Of a stretch of DNA of 10,185 nt, positions 1-6,195 are shown one piece after another. Within the stretch, counting starts at the first letter, position 1; every line of letters starts with the position of its first letter. Origin of the DNA: Oscillospiraceae bacterium. Its GTDB lineage: Bacteria; Bacillota; Clostridia; Oscillospirales; UBA929. The notes beneath the pieces were generated by a model. That model ran no database searches. It was not told the origin of the DNA and was given only the letters and a program-made list of their open reading frames with translations. The DNA lies in NCBI GenBank assembly GCA_031282535.1, contig JAITDM010000075.1, forward strand, positions 1 to 10,185, given 5' to 3'. The position numbers and the translations under genes are program-made.

Positions 1-2
1 TC

Positions 3-122
3 TTCCTCTTCCTCTTCAGCGGCATGTCCATCTGGGACTCCCTCCTCGCTCTCATCGACCCCTCCTCCTACTGCATCCCCCGCGCCCCCCGCGTCTGCAT
101 CCCCTGTGTTCGCGTTCCGTAG
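3..122 (+). CDS. Possible 3' end of an upstream gene (partial)
   Basis: Reading from base 3 gives an open frame from the window edge to a TAG at 120-122, about 39 residues. It starts with a hydrophobic stretch (FLFLFSGMSIWDSLLALID) and then becomes Pro/Arg/Cys-rich. Almost every codon from 3 to about 104 ends in C or G, which is the codon pattern of the real genes here and much stronger than in the competing frame that becomes the next ORF. I do not recognise the peptide. It may be the tail of an upstream flagellar gene, possibly fliO by position, or the front part of the following ORF cut off by a frameshift. The stop lies at the edge of a small hairpin (123-141). Too little is visible to decide. 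Confidence 0.3.
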   Translation, partial: FLFLFSGMSIWDSLLALIDPSSYCIPRAPRVCIPCVRVP

Positions 123-849
123 GGGCGGCATTTTGCCGCCCGTTCCCGAGGCGTCCCCCGTGCCCGCGTCGCCCGCATCCGGAGCAGCGTCCCCCGCGCC
201 CGCGACACCGGACATCGGGGGCTTCTGGCGCCGGTTTGCGCACAACCTGGGCGTCTATAGCGGTGTGCTGCCGAAGGGCACGCCGCCCGCCCGCCCGTCG
301 TCGCCCCCGTCGGAGGCCGGCGGATTTGACGCATGGCTGCGCCGCGCCGCCTCGGCGGCGGCCCCGGTCCCCGCACAAGCGCCCGAGGCCCCCTACAGCC
401 CGCAGCCCGCAGCCCGCAGCACAGCAGGCGCGCCCAAGGATCCACTCAGCACTCAGCACGCAGAACTCAACACTGGCGCGACCGCGGGCGCGCCCAAGGA
501 CCCACGCAGCACGCAGCACGCAGCACACAGCACAGGCGCGCCCGAGGTCCCACTTAGTCCCCCCCAATCAGTACCCAGCACTGGCGCGCCCGCAGGCGCG
601 CCCACGGTCGACTACAACGCCGCCATCGAACGGATGAAACAGTTTGGCCGGATGGAGCGGCCCGCGCAGCGGACGCCGCTGGGCGGCTGGATCCCGCCCG
701 CCCCGTTTGGGACGCCTCCGCCCGCCCCGCCTGAGCCGGCGGCCGGCCTTGGAGAGGACCCGCTGGAGTCTGTCCTGAGCCGCATGGCCCGCCGAACCGA
801 CCGGCTGGCCCGCATGGCGGCGCGGGAGGACAGGAGGCAGGCGGAATGA
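106..849 (+). CDS. Pro/Ala-rich hypothetical protein in the fliO position
   Basis: This ORF (247 residues from GTG 106) ends in an ATGA overlap with fliP, so it is very probably translated in the operon. I do not recognise a family. Residues 1-40 are Pro/Ala/Ser-rich, followed by a short FWRRFAHNLGVYSG segment. Residues about 97-165 are a repeat tract of 16-residue units of the type GAPxxPxS. The C-terminal 80 residues are basic and include RMARRTDRLARMAAREDRR, probably helical. No membrane segment is visible, whereas FliO normally has an N-terminal one, so calling it fliO is not justified from sequence. The start is doubtful: no Shine-Dalgarno precedes GTG 106, and the frame stays open back to base 1 without another start codon. 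The gene may begin outside the window or be the downstream half of a frameshifted gene. Codons from about 200 onward have the high GC3 expected of a real gene. Confidence 0.55.
   Translation: MFAFRRGGILPPVPEASPVPASPASGAASPAPATPDIGGFWRRFAHNLGVYSGVLPKGTPPARPSSPPSEAGGFDAWLRRAASAAAPVPAQAPEAPYSPQPAARSTAGAPKDPLSTQHAELNTGATAGAPKDPRSTQHAAHSTGAPEVPLSPPQSVPSTGAPAGAPTVDYNAAIERMKQFGRMERPAQRTPLGGWIPPAPFGTPPPAPPEPAAGLGEDPLESVLSRMARRTDRLARMAAREDRRQAE
123..141. repeat. Perfect 8-bp-stem hairpin
   Basis: GGGCGGCA at 123-130 is the exact reverse complement of TGCCGCCC at 134-141, with a TTT loop. It sits immediately after the TAG that closes the base-3 frame. It looks like a short GC-rich palindromic repeat embedded in or at the edge of coding sequence. 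No T-run follows, so an intrinsic terminator is unlikely. That it is a dispersed element is inference. Confidence 0.5.
394..600 (+). repeat. Heptamer-based coding minisatellite, 48-base units
   Basis: GGCGCGCC-type boxes recur at 427, 475 (as GGCGCGAC), 487, 535, 583 and 595, so the spacings are 48, 12, 48, 48 and 12 bases. Between boxes the DNA has a 7-base period: ACTCAGC at 444 and 451, then ACGCAGA and ACTCAAC; and ACGCAGC at 504, 511 and 518, then ACACAGC at 525. An earlier block at 394-421 has CGCAGCC-type heptamers. The 48 and 12 base spacings keep the reading frame, giving 16-residue protein repeats plus four-residue TGAx inserts. Confidence 0.8.
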
Positions 850-1697
850 GACGAGGAGGTCTGCTCCGCGCGGCGCTTGCCTGTCTGTGTCTGCTGCCCT
901 GTCTGCTGCTTTTGCCGTATTCGGCGTCGGCCGCCTCGGCGCCGCCGGACGCGGCTGAGGAGGCGGCGCCCGGCGCCGGTGCGGCCGACGCGCTGATCGA
1001 GGACGAGGCCGACCTCTTTCCTTTCAGTCTGCTGGACGGCGAGACGGACACCCAGGGCGTGACCACGACGGTGGAGATCATGCTGCTGCTCACCGTGCTC
1101 ACGCTGGTGCCGTCCATCCTGATCATGGTCACGGCGTTCACGCGCATTGTCATTGTGCTCTCCTTCACGCGCAACGCGATGGGGACGCAGCAGATGCCGC
1201 CGAACCAGGTCATGGTGGGATTGGCGCTATTTTTGACATTTTTTGTCATGTACCCGGTGTACACGCAGATTGTCGACGAGGCGTGGACGCCCTACCAGGC
1301 GGAGGAGATTTCGCTGGACGAGGCGTTGGACCGCACGATGACGCCGCTGCGGGGCTTTATGTTTGAACAGATCGAGCTCCAGGGCAACCAGACGGACCTG
1401 CGGACGTTCATGTCCATGGCCCGGATAGACATGCCGGAGACGCGGGAGGAGATCCCCTCCCACGTGTTGATCCCGGCCTTTGTCACCAGCGAGATCAAGA
1501 CGGCCTTTCAGATCGGCTTTATGATCTACGTGCCCTTCATCGTCGTCGACATGATTGTGGCGTCGGCCCTCATGTCGATGGGCATGATGATGCTTCCCCC
1601 CGTCATGATCTCCCTGCCCTTTAAAATCATGCTGTTCGTCCTGGTGGACGGCTGGAACCTCACCATCTCCAGCCTAGTGCGCACATTCCAGCCCTAA
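846..1697 (+). CDS. fliP: Flagellar export gate protein FliP
   Basis: FliP is a core pore subunit of the flagellar type III export apparatus in the cytoplasmic membrane, assembling with FliQ and FliR. The protein has 283 residues. Residues 1-29 form a signal peptide ending in YSASA, normal for FliP. An acidic Ala-rich periplasmic stretch follows (30-72). Hydrophobic segments lie near 78-97, 121-138, 218-241 and 243-275. The family-typical stretches are clear: MVTAFTRIVIVLSFTRNAMG (94-113) followed by TQQMPPNQV, and later FVTSEIKTAFQIGFMIYVPF (212-231). The start is set by AGGAGG at 831-836, nine bases before the ATG. The ATG overlaps the stop of the preceding ORF (ATGA), implying translational coupling. 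The TAA at 1695-1697 is followed by a 141-base repeat-filled gap before fliQ, unusual for this operon. Confidence 0.97.
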   Translation: MRRGGLLRAALACLCLLPCLLLLPYSASAASAPPDAAEEAAPGAGAADALIEDEADLFPFSLLDGETDTQGVTTTVEIMLLLTVLTLVPSILIMVTAFTRIVIVLSFTRNAMGTQQMPPNQVMVGLALFLTFFVMYPVYTQIVDEAWTPYQAEEISLDEALDRTMTPLRGFMFEQIELQGNQTDLRTFMSMARIDMPETREEIPSHVLIPAFVTSEIKTAFQIGFMIYVPFIVVDMIVASALMSMGMMMLPPVMISLPFKIMLFVLVDGWNLTISSLVRTFQP

Positions 1698-1703
1698 GGA
1701 TCA

Positions 1704-1728
1704 TTGAACAGCCCCTGGGGCTGTTCAA
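1704..1728. repeat. Near-perfect palindrome just after fliP
   Basis: TTGAACAGCCCC (1704-1715) and GGGGCTGTTCAA (1717-1728) are exact reverse complements around a single T. In RNA this gives an 11-bp stem with a three-base loop. It starts six bases after the fliP stop. What follows is CGAACAGCAATACC rather than a T-run, so it is a poor intrinsic terminator. It could stabilise the 3' end of fliP mRNA, or be part of a mobile palindromic repeat together with the elements at 1743-1822. Confidence 0.7.
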
Positions 1729-1742
1729 CGAACAGCAATACC

Positions 1743-1788
1743 AATTCTCCATTCTCAATTCTCCATTCTCAATTCTCCATTCTCAATT
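1743..1788. repeat. Tandem heptamer array AATTCTC/CATTCTC between fliP and fliQ
   Basis: Three copies of a 14-base unit, AATTCTC followed by CATTCTC, run from 1743 to 1784 and end in AATT. The AT-rich sequence contrasts sharply with the GC-rich genes on both sides. The AATTCTCCATTCTCAATT stretch recurs in reverse orientation at 4011-4028, at the end of flhB. Confidence 0.9.
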
Positions 1789-1822
1789 GCGGCCTTACAA
1801 TTGTAAACAATTGTAAGGCCGC
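1789..1822. repeat. Perfect 15-bp-stem hairpin upstream of fliQ
   Basis: GCGGCCTTACAATTG (1789-1803) is the exact reverse complement of CAATTGTAAGGCCGC (1808-1822), with loop TAAA. It directly abuts the heptamer array and ends 16 bases before the fliQ start. There is no T-run after it, so termination is unlikely. In the mRNA it would be a strong structure next to the fliQ ribosome binding site, so it could slow processing or alter fliQ initiation. A palindromic repeat element of insertion origin is the simplest reading. Confidence 0.8.
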
Positions 1823-1838
1823 CAGATCGGGTGATTTG

Positions 1839-2108
1839 GTGGGACAAAACGACGTCGTCTCTCTGGTGCAGGATGCGGTGATGACCATCCTCACCGTTTC
1901 GCTGCCCCTGCTTGGCATCGGCCTGGTCGTCGGGCTGGTCATCTCGGTGCTGCAGGCCACGACGCAGATCAACGAACAGACCGTGGTCTTCGTGTCGAAA
2001 ATCCTCTCGGTCTTCGGCGCGCTCATCCTGTTCGGGCCTTGGATGCTCACACAGCTCCAGGAATTCACGCTGCGTGTGTACGGCTATATCTTGACCGCAT
2101 TGCGATAG
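1839..2108 (+). CDS. fliQ: Flagellar export gate protein FliQ
   Basis: FliQ is a small membrane subunit wrapping the FliP/FliR export channel. From GTG 1839 the protein has 89 residues, the usual FliQ length. It carries two membrane hairpin helices (about 15-38 and 48-70) and the family-typical stretch ISVLQATTQINEQT between them, then LFGPWML. The frame is open back to 1704, but the extra N-terminal residues are translated repeat sequence and cannot be part of FliQ. GTG 1839 is chosen because it gives the normal length and because GGTGAT at 1830-1835 matches the downstream half of the GGAGGTGATC Shine-Dalgarno with correct register. TTG 1836 is the alternative and adds one residue. fliR starts 13 bases after the stop. 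Confidence 0.95.
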   Translation: MGQNDVVSLVQDAVMTILTVSLPLLGIGLVVGLVISVLQATTQINEQTVVFVSKILSVFGALILFGPWMLTQLQEFTLRVYGYILTALR

Positions 2109-2121
2109 GAGTGGGTGGGTT

Positions 2122-2913
2122 TTGGTTTCGATCACCGGGCATCTGCTGCCTTGGGTCGGGCAGTTTGCCCTCATCCTGGTGCGGATCTCGGGGCTTTTTT
2201 TGCTCTCGCCCATCTGGGGGCGCGCCAATGTCCCGTCCGCGCTGAAAGTCTGCCTCTCCGCGCTGCTGTCGCTGATCCTGATCGGATTCTTTCCGCCGCC
2301 GGAGGTCTTCCCCCACGCCTCTCTGGCCGCGTTTTTGTTTGCCTGCCTGGGGGAGGTGCTGGTGGGGCTCGCGCTGGGATTCATCACCACCTTGTTCTTC
2401 TCCCTCGTCTTCACCGCCGGGCAGATCATCGACATGCAGATCGGCTTTGGCATGGTGCAGGTCTACGACGTGCAGCAGAACATCCAGATCCCCATCGCGG
2501 GCAGCCTGCTGAACCTCATCCTGCTGCTCTGCTTCCTGATGGCGGACGGACACATGGACCTCATCCGGATCCTGCACAACACGTTCAGCTATATCCCCGT
2601 GGGGCAGGCGCGTCTCACCGCCGCGCTGCCGGCCGTCGTCGCCGGCGCCTTTGCGGAAGCCTTTGTACTCGCCGTACAGGTGGCCATGCCGGTCGTCGCG
2701 TCGGGGCTGCTGGCCGAGATCTCACTGGGCATCATCGTGCGCACGGCGCCGCAGATGAACGTGTTTGTCATTGGCCTTCCGCTCAAGACCATCATCGGTC
2801 TTGTGATGATGGCGTTGATCGTCCCGGTCTTCGTCCGGGCGACGGGCCCGGTGTTTGACGCGATGTTTAGAACCCTCGAAGAGGCCTTCTTTACGATGAC
2901 GCCCGCCGGCTGA
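2122..2913 (+). CDS. fliR: Flagellar export gate protein FliR
   Basis: FliR is the single-copy subunit that completes the FliP5-FliQ4-FliR1 export channel and contacts FlhB. The protein has 263 residues, typical for the family, with hydrophobic segments spread along its length (for example 12-31, 41-60, 66-101, 128-142, 173-197 and 211-237). Family-typical sequence includes LVRISGLFLLSPIWGRANVP near the N-terminus, AGQIIDMQIGFGM in the middle and VFVIGLPLKTIIGL near the C-terminus. The start is TTG 2122, with AGGAG at 2107-2111, which overlaps the fliQ stop codon, ten bases upstream. A 35-base gap separates it from flhB. Confidence 0.96.
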   Translation: MVSITGHLLPWVGQFALILVRISGLFLLSPIWGRANVPSALKVCLSALLSLILIGFFPPPEVFPHASLAAFLFACLGEVLVGLALGFITTLFFSLVFTAGQIIDMQIGFGMVQVYDVQQNIQIPIAGSLLNLILLLCFLMADGHMDLIRILHNTFSYIPVGQARLTAALPAVVAGAFAEAFVLAVQVAMPVVASGLLAEISLGIIVRTAPQMNVFVIGLPLKTIIGLVMMALIVPVFVRATGPVFDAMFRTLEEAFFTMTPAG

Positions 2914-2948
2914 CAGGCGGCGGACCGTGTGAAGTGTGGTGAAGACGC

Positions 2949-4016
2949 GTGGCGCCTCCCGGAGCTTCGGGCGAAAAGACAGAACGGGCGACCCCCAAAA
3001 AGCGGGAAGAGACGCGCAAAAAGGGGCAAGTGCTAAAGAGCACGGAGGTGAACACGGCCGTCACCATGGTGGCCATGTTCGCCGCCCTCTCCCTGTTTGG
3101 CGTGAGCATCTTCCAGAGCATGGCGGAGATGCTGACGGACTACCTCGGCACGCGGCTGGGCGAAAAACTCACGCCGCAGAACGTCTCCCTCGTGTTCGAC
3201 GACGCCATCTTCACCCTGCTGCGCGCGGCGATGCCGCTGCTGCTCGTGGCCGTGGCGGCGGGGGTCGTCATCAACCTCGTGCAGGTCGGGTTTTTGCTGA
3301 CGGGCGCGACGCTGCGGCCGAAGTTCAGCAAGTTGAACCCGCTGCAGGGGATGAAACGCATCTTCTCCATGCGCAGCCTCGTGGAGATGATCAAGGCCGT
3401 TTTGAAGATCGCCCTGGTGGGGTTCGTCGTCTACAGCGAGTATAAGCGGCAGTTTCTCATCTTTCCCAATCTGACGGACTACGGCGTCGACCGGAGTGGG
3501 CGGGAGATCTTCTCCCTCTGTCTCGGCGTGGGGTTTCGGGCGGCCGTCGCGCTGGTGGGCATTGGCGTGGCCGACTACATGTTCCAGTGGTTCGACTTCG
3601 AAAAGAACCTCCGCATGACGAAGCAGGAGGTCAAAGACGAGTACAAGATGATCGAGGGCGACCCGCAGATCAAGGGCAAGATCAAGCAGAAACAGCGGGA
3701 GATGGCCGCCATGCGCATGATGCGGGCCGTGCCGGAGGCCGACGTCGTCATCACGAACCCGACCCACTACGCCGTGGCGATCAAGTACGACGAGGCGGTG
3801 GCGTCCGCGCCGGTGGTGCTCGCGAAGGGCGCCGACAAGATGGCGCTGCGCATCCGCGAGAAGGCCCGCTTGTCCGGCGTACAGATTGTCGAGAACAAAC
3901 CGGTGGCCCGCGCGCTCTACGAGACGGTGGAAGTGGGCCGGCAGATCCCGGCCGCGCTCTTCCAGGCCGTGGCCGAGATCCTCGCCCGCGTCTACCAAGC
4001 AGCTGAAGGCAATTGA
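2949..4016 (+). CDS. flhB: Flagellar export switch protein FlhB
   Basis: FlhB is the autocleaving export component that switches secretion from rod/hook to filament substrates. The protein has 355 residues. The N-terminus is polar and basic (SGEKTERATPKKREETRKKG), as usual. Four membrane segments lie near 35-56, 91-114, 141-161 and 185-210. The cytoplasmic domain contains the NPTH self-cleavage motif at residues 270-273 (AAC at 3756), followed by YAVAIKY. Start GTG 2949 is supported by GGTGAAG at 2938-2944. The final Asn codon and the TGA stop lie inside an AATTGAGAATGGAGAATT repeat (4011-4028), so the present C-terminal end was set by that element. The body of the protein is full length and ends close to the family's usual end (VAEILARVY), so function should be intact. 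Confidence 0.97.
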   Translation: MAPPGASGEKTERATPKKREETRKKGQVLKSTEVNTAVTMVAMFAALSLFGVSIFQSMAEMLTDYLGTRLGEKLTPQNVSLVFDDAIFTLLRAAMPLLLVAVAAGVVINLVQVGFLLTGATLRPKFSKLNPLQGMKRIFSMRSLVEMIKAVLKIALVGFVVYSEYKRQFLIFPNLTDYGVDRSGREIFSLCLGVGFRAAVALVGIGVADYMFQWFDFEKNLRMTKQEVKDEYKMIEGDPQIKGKIKQKQREMAAMRMMRAVPEADVVITNPTHYAVAIKYDEAVASAPVVLAKGADKMALRIREKARLSGVQIVENKPVARALYETVEVGRQIPAALFQAVAEILARVYQAAEGN

Positions 4017-4118
4017 GAATGGAGAATTGAAGTCTCGCCCGGTGCAGCGGGTGGTCTGAAACAGTAATTCTGAATTATGAATTAGAAATTCTCAATTCTC
4101 AATTCTCAATTCTCAATT
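4011..4118. repeat. Inverted-repeat heptamer element between flhB and flhA
   Basis: The left end is AATTGAGAATGGAGAATT (4011-4028), in minus orientation. The right end is a 7-base tandem array: AATTCTG, AATTATG, AATTAGA, then four AATTCTC copies (4066-4114) and a closing AATT. The ends are thus inverted relative to each other, enclosing about 37 unrelated bases. The result is a roughly 108-base MITE-like unit with no coding capacity. It overlaps the flhB stop and ends 19 bases before the flhA start. Its left end is the reverse complement of sequence in the fliP-fliQ array. Confidence 0.8.
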
Positions 4119-4137
4119 ATAAAAGGGTGTGTGTGGG

Positions 4138-6195
4138 ATGCAGTCGGATGCGATGGAGCGGAAATTGAAATTTGGAGATGTGGCCATCGCGGTGCTGGTC
4201 ATTTCGGTGGTGCTGCTGATCATCATCCCGCTCTCCACCGCGCTGATCGACGCGCTGATCACGGTGAACCTCGCCGTCGCCGCCACCATATTGCTCATCG
4301 CCCTCAACACGAGGGAGGTGCTGGAATTCTCCACCTTCCCGTCGCTGCTGCTGATCACGACGATCTTCCGCATCGCGATCAACATCTCCACCACGCGTAA
4401 GATCCTGGGCAACCACGGCGACGCGGGGCGTTTGGTCGCCACCTTCGGCAGCTTTGTGACCGGCGGCAACCTGGTCGTCGGCGTGATCATCTTCCTCATC
4501 ATCTTCCTCGTGCAGTTCATCGTCATCGTCAAGGGCTCCGAGCGCGTGGCCGAGGTGGCCGCGCGGTTCACGCTGGACGCCATGCCGGGCAAGCAGATGG
4601 CCATCGACGCCGACCTCAACTCGGGCGTGATCGACGAGAACACGGCCCGGCAGCGCCGCGTCAATGTGCAGCGGGAATCCGACTTCTACGGCGCCATGGA
4701 CGGCGCGTCCAAGTTTGTCAAAGGAGACGCCATCCTCGGCATCATCATCACCATCATCAACATCGTCGGCGGCATCCTCGTCGAGGTGCTGAGCTGCGGC
4801 GTCGCCGCCGACGCCGTGAACGTGTACACGGTGGCGACAATCGGCGACGGGCTCTCGAGCCAGATCCCGGCGCTGCTCATCTCCACGGCCACCGGCATCC
4901 TCGTCACCAAAGCCAATTCCGACAACTCCATGGGCATGGACCTCACCCGCCAGCTCTCCCGTCAGCCCACCGTCCTCGTGATGGGCGGCGCGGTGATCGG
5001 CATCATGGGGCTGATCCCGGGTATGCCCGTCGTGTTCATGCTGCCCTTTGCGGGCGGCCTGGTCGCGCTGGGGCTCGTACTGCGCAGCCGGCTCGGTCGG
5101 GCGGAGGAGGCCGAGGAGGGCGAGGAGGCCCGCGAGGCGGCCGCGGAGATCCGAAAGCCGGAGAACGTGGTCACGCTCCTCTCGGTGGACCCCATCGAGC
5201 TCGAATTCGGCTACGGCATCATCCCGCTGGCCGACGCCTCGCAGGGCGGGGATCTGCTGGACCGCGTCGTCATGATCCGCCGGCAGTGCGCGATCGACCT
5301 CGGCATGATCGTGCCAGTCATCCGCCTGCGCGACAACATCCAGTTCGCCGCGAACGAATACATGATCAAGATCCGGGGCAACGAGGTGGCGCGGGGCGAG
5401 ATTTTGCTGGACCACTACCTCGCGATGAACCCGGGCGACATCAGCGAGGAGGTGGAGGGCGTCGACACCCGGGAGCCGGCCTTTGGTCTGCCCGCCAAAT
5501 GGGTGGGCGAAAGCGCGCGGGAGCGCGCGGAGCTGCTGGGTTACACGCTGGTCGACCCGCCGTCGGTCATCGCCACCCACCTCACGGAGGTGGTGCGCCG
5601 CCACGCGGACGAGCTGCTCGAACGCCAGCAGGTACAGGTGCTGGTGGACAACCTGCGCCAGACCCAGCCGGCGCTCGTGGACGAGGTGGTGCCCAAACTG
5701 TTCTCGCTGGGCGAGGTGCAGAAGGTGCTGGGCAACCTGCTGCGGGAGGGCATCTCGATCCGCGACATGGGCACGATCGTCGAGACGCTGGGGGACTACG
5801 GGGGCGTCACGCGGGACCCGGACATGCTGACGGAGTATGTGCGCCAGGCGCTGCGGCGGTCCATCTCCCACCGCTTCGCGCCCGACCGGCAGCTCCACGT
5901 CGTCACGCTGGACCCGGCGCTCGAACATCAGATCCTCGAAAACGTCCGGCAGACCGAGCACGGCTCCTACGTCGCCCTGGAGCCGGACGTGATCCAGCGC
6001 ATGTTCGACAGCCTGCGCACCGCGCTGGAGCGGATGACGGGCCTCGGGCTCTCGCCCGTGGTGCTGACGGCGCCCGTCGTGCGCTACCAGTTTAAAAAGA
6101 TGGTGGAGGGGCTGGCGCCGGACCTGGTGGTGCTCTCGTACAACGAGCTCGAACAAAACATTGACATTCAGGCCGATGGGGTGGTGGCAGTTTGA
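4138..6195 (+). CDS. flhA: Flagellar export platform protein FlhA
   Basis: FlhA is the large export-gate subunit: its membrane part couples export to the proton motive force, and its cytoplasmic nonamer ring docks chaperone-substrate complexes. The protein has 685 residues, the usual size. Hydrophobic segments fill residues about 14-57, 68-85, 109-131, 197-222, 241-258 and 281-318. The FHIPEP-family cytoplasmic loop is obvious (VAARFTLDAMPGKQMAIDAD, 140-159). An acidic Glu/Ala-rich linker follows the last membrane segment, then the C-terminal ring domain. ATG 4138 is chosen because AAAAGGG at 4121-4127 stands ten bases upstream. GTG 4129 lies too close to that site, and ATG 4153 has no site. 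The upstream spacer is the heptamer element, so this Shine-Dalgarno lies right at its edge. The stop overlaps flhF (TTGA). Confidence 0.97.
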   Translation: MQSDAMERKLKFGDVAIAVLVISVVLLIIIPLSTALIDALITVNLAVAATILLIALNTREVLEFSTFPSLLLITTIFRIAINISTTRKILGNHGDAGRLVATFGSFVTGGNLVVGVIIFLIIFLVQFIVIVKGSERVAEVAARFTLDAMPGKQMAIDADLNSGVIDENTARQRRVNVQRESDFYGAMDGASKFVKGDAILGIIITIINIVGGILVEVLSCGVAADAVNVYTVATIGDGLSSQIPALLISTATGILVTKANSDNSMGMDLTRQLSRQPTVLVMGGAVIGIMGLIPGMPVVFMLPFAGGLVALGLVLRSRLGRAEEAEEGEEAREAAAEIRKPENVVTLLSVDPIELEFGYGIIPLADASQGGDLLDRVVMIRRQCAIDLGMIVPVIRLRDNIQFAANEYMIKIRGNEVARGEILLDHYLAMNPGDISEEVEGVDTREPAFGLPAKWVGESARERAELLGYTLVDPPSVIATHLTEVVRRHADELLERQQVQVLVDNLRQTQPALVDEVVPKLFSLGEVQKVLGNLLREGISIRDMGTIVETLGDYGGVTRDPDMLTEYVRQALRRSISHRFAPDRQLHVVTLDPALEHQILENVRQTEHGSYVALEPDVIQRMFDSLRTALERMTGLGLSPVVLTAPVVRYQFKKMVEGLAPDLVVLSYNELEQNIDIQADGVVAV

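Noticed and set aside
394..600. CRISPR array
   Set aside because: Units are short, period 7 within 48, without unique spacers of constant length, and the tract is read in frame as protein.
1704..1822. Intrinsic terminators after fliP
   Set aside because: Both hairpins lack a following T-run, and the downstream genes belong to the same functional operon.
1704..1838. N-terminal extension of FliQ
   Set aside because: The extra 45 residues are translated hairpin and heptamer repeat. FliQ is normally about 89 residues, which matches the start at 1839.
2115..2858. Alternative ORF inside fliR
   Set aside because: It lies in a different frame from the clear FliR protein and is Arg/His/Gly-rich without any family features.
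4117..6156. Very long minus-strand ORF opposite flhA
   Set aside because: It is the antisense shadow of flhA. High GC at third positions removes stops on the opposite strand, and the translation is His/Arg/Asp-rich with no known domain.
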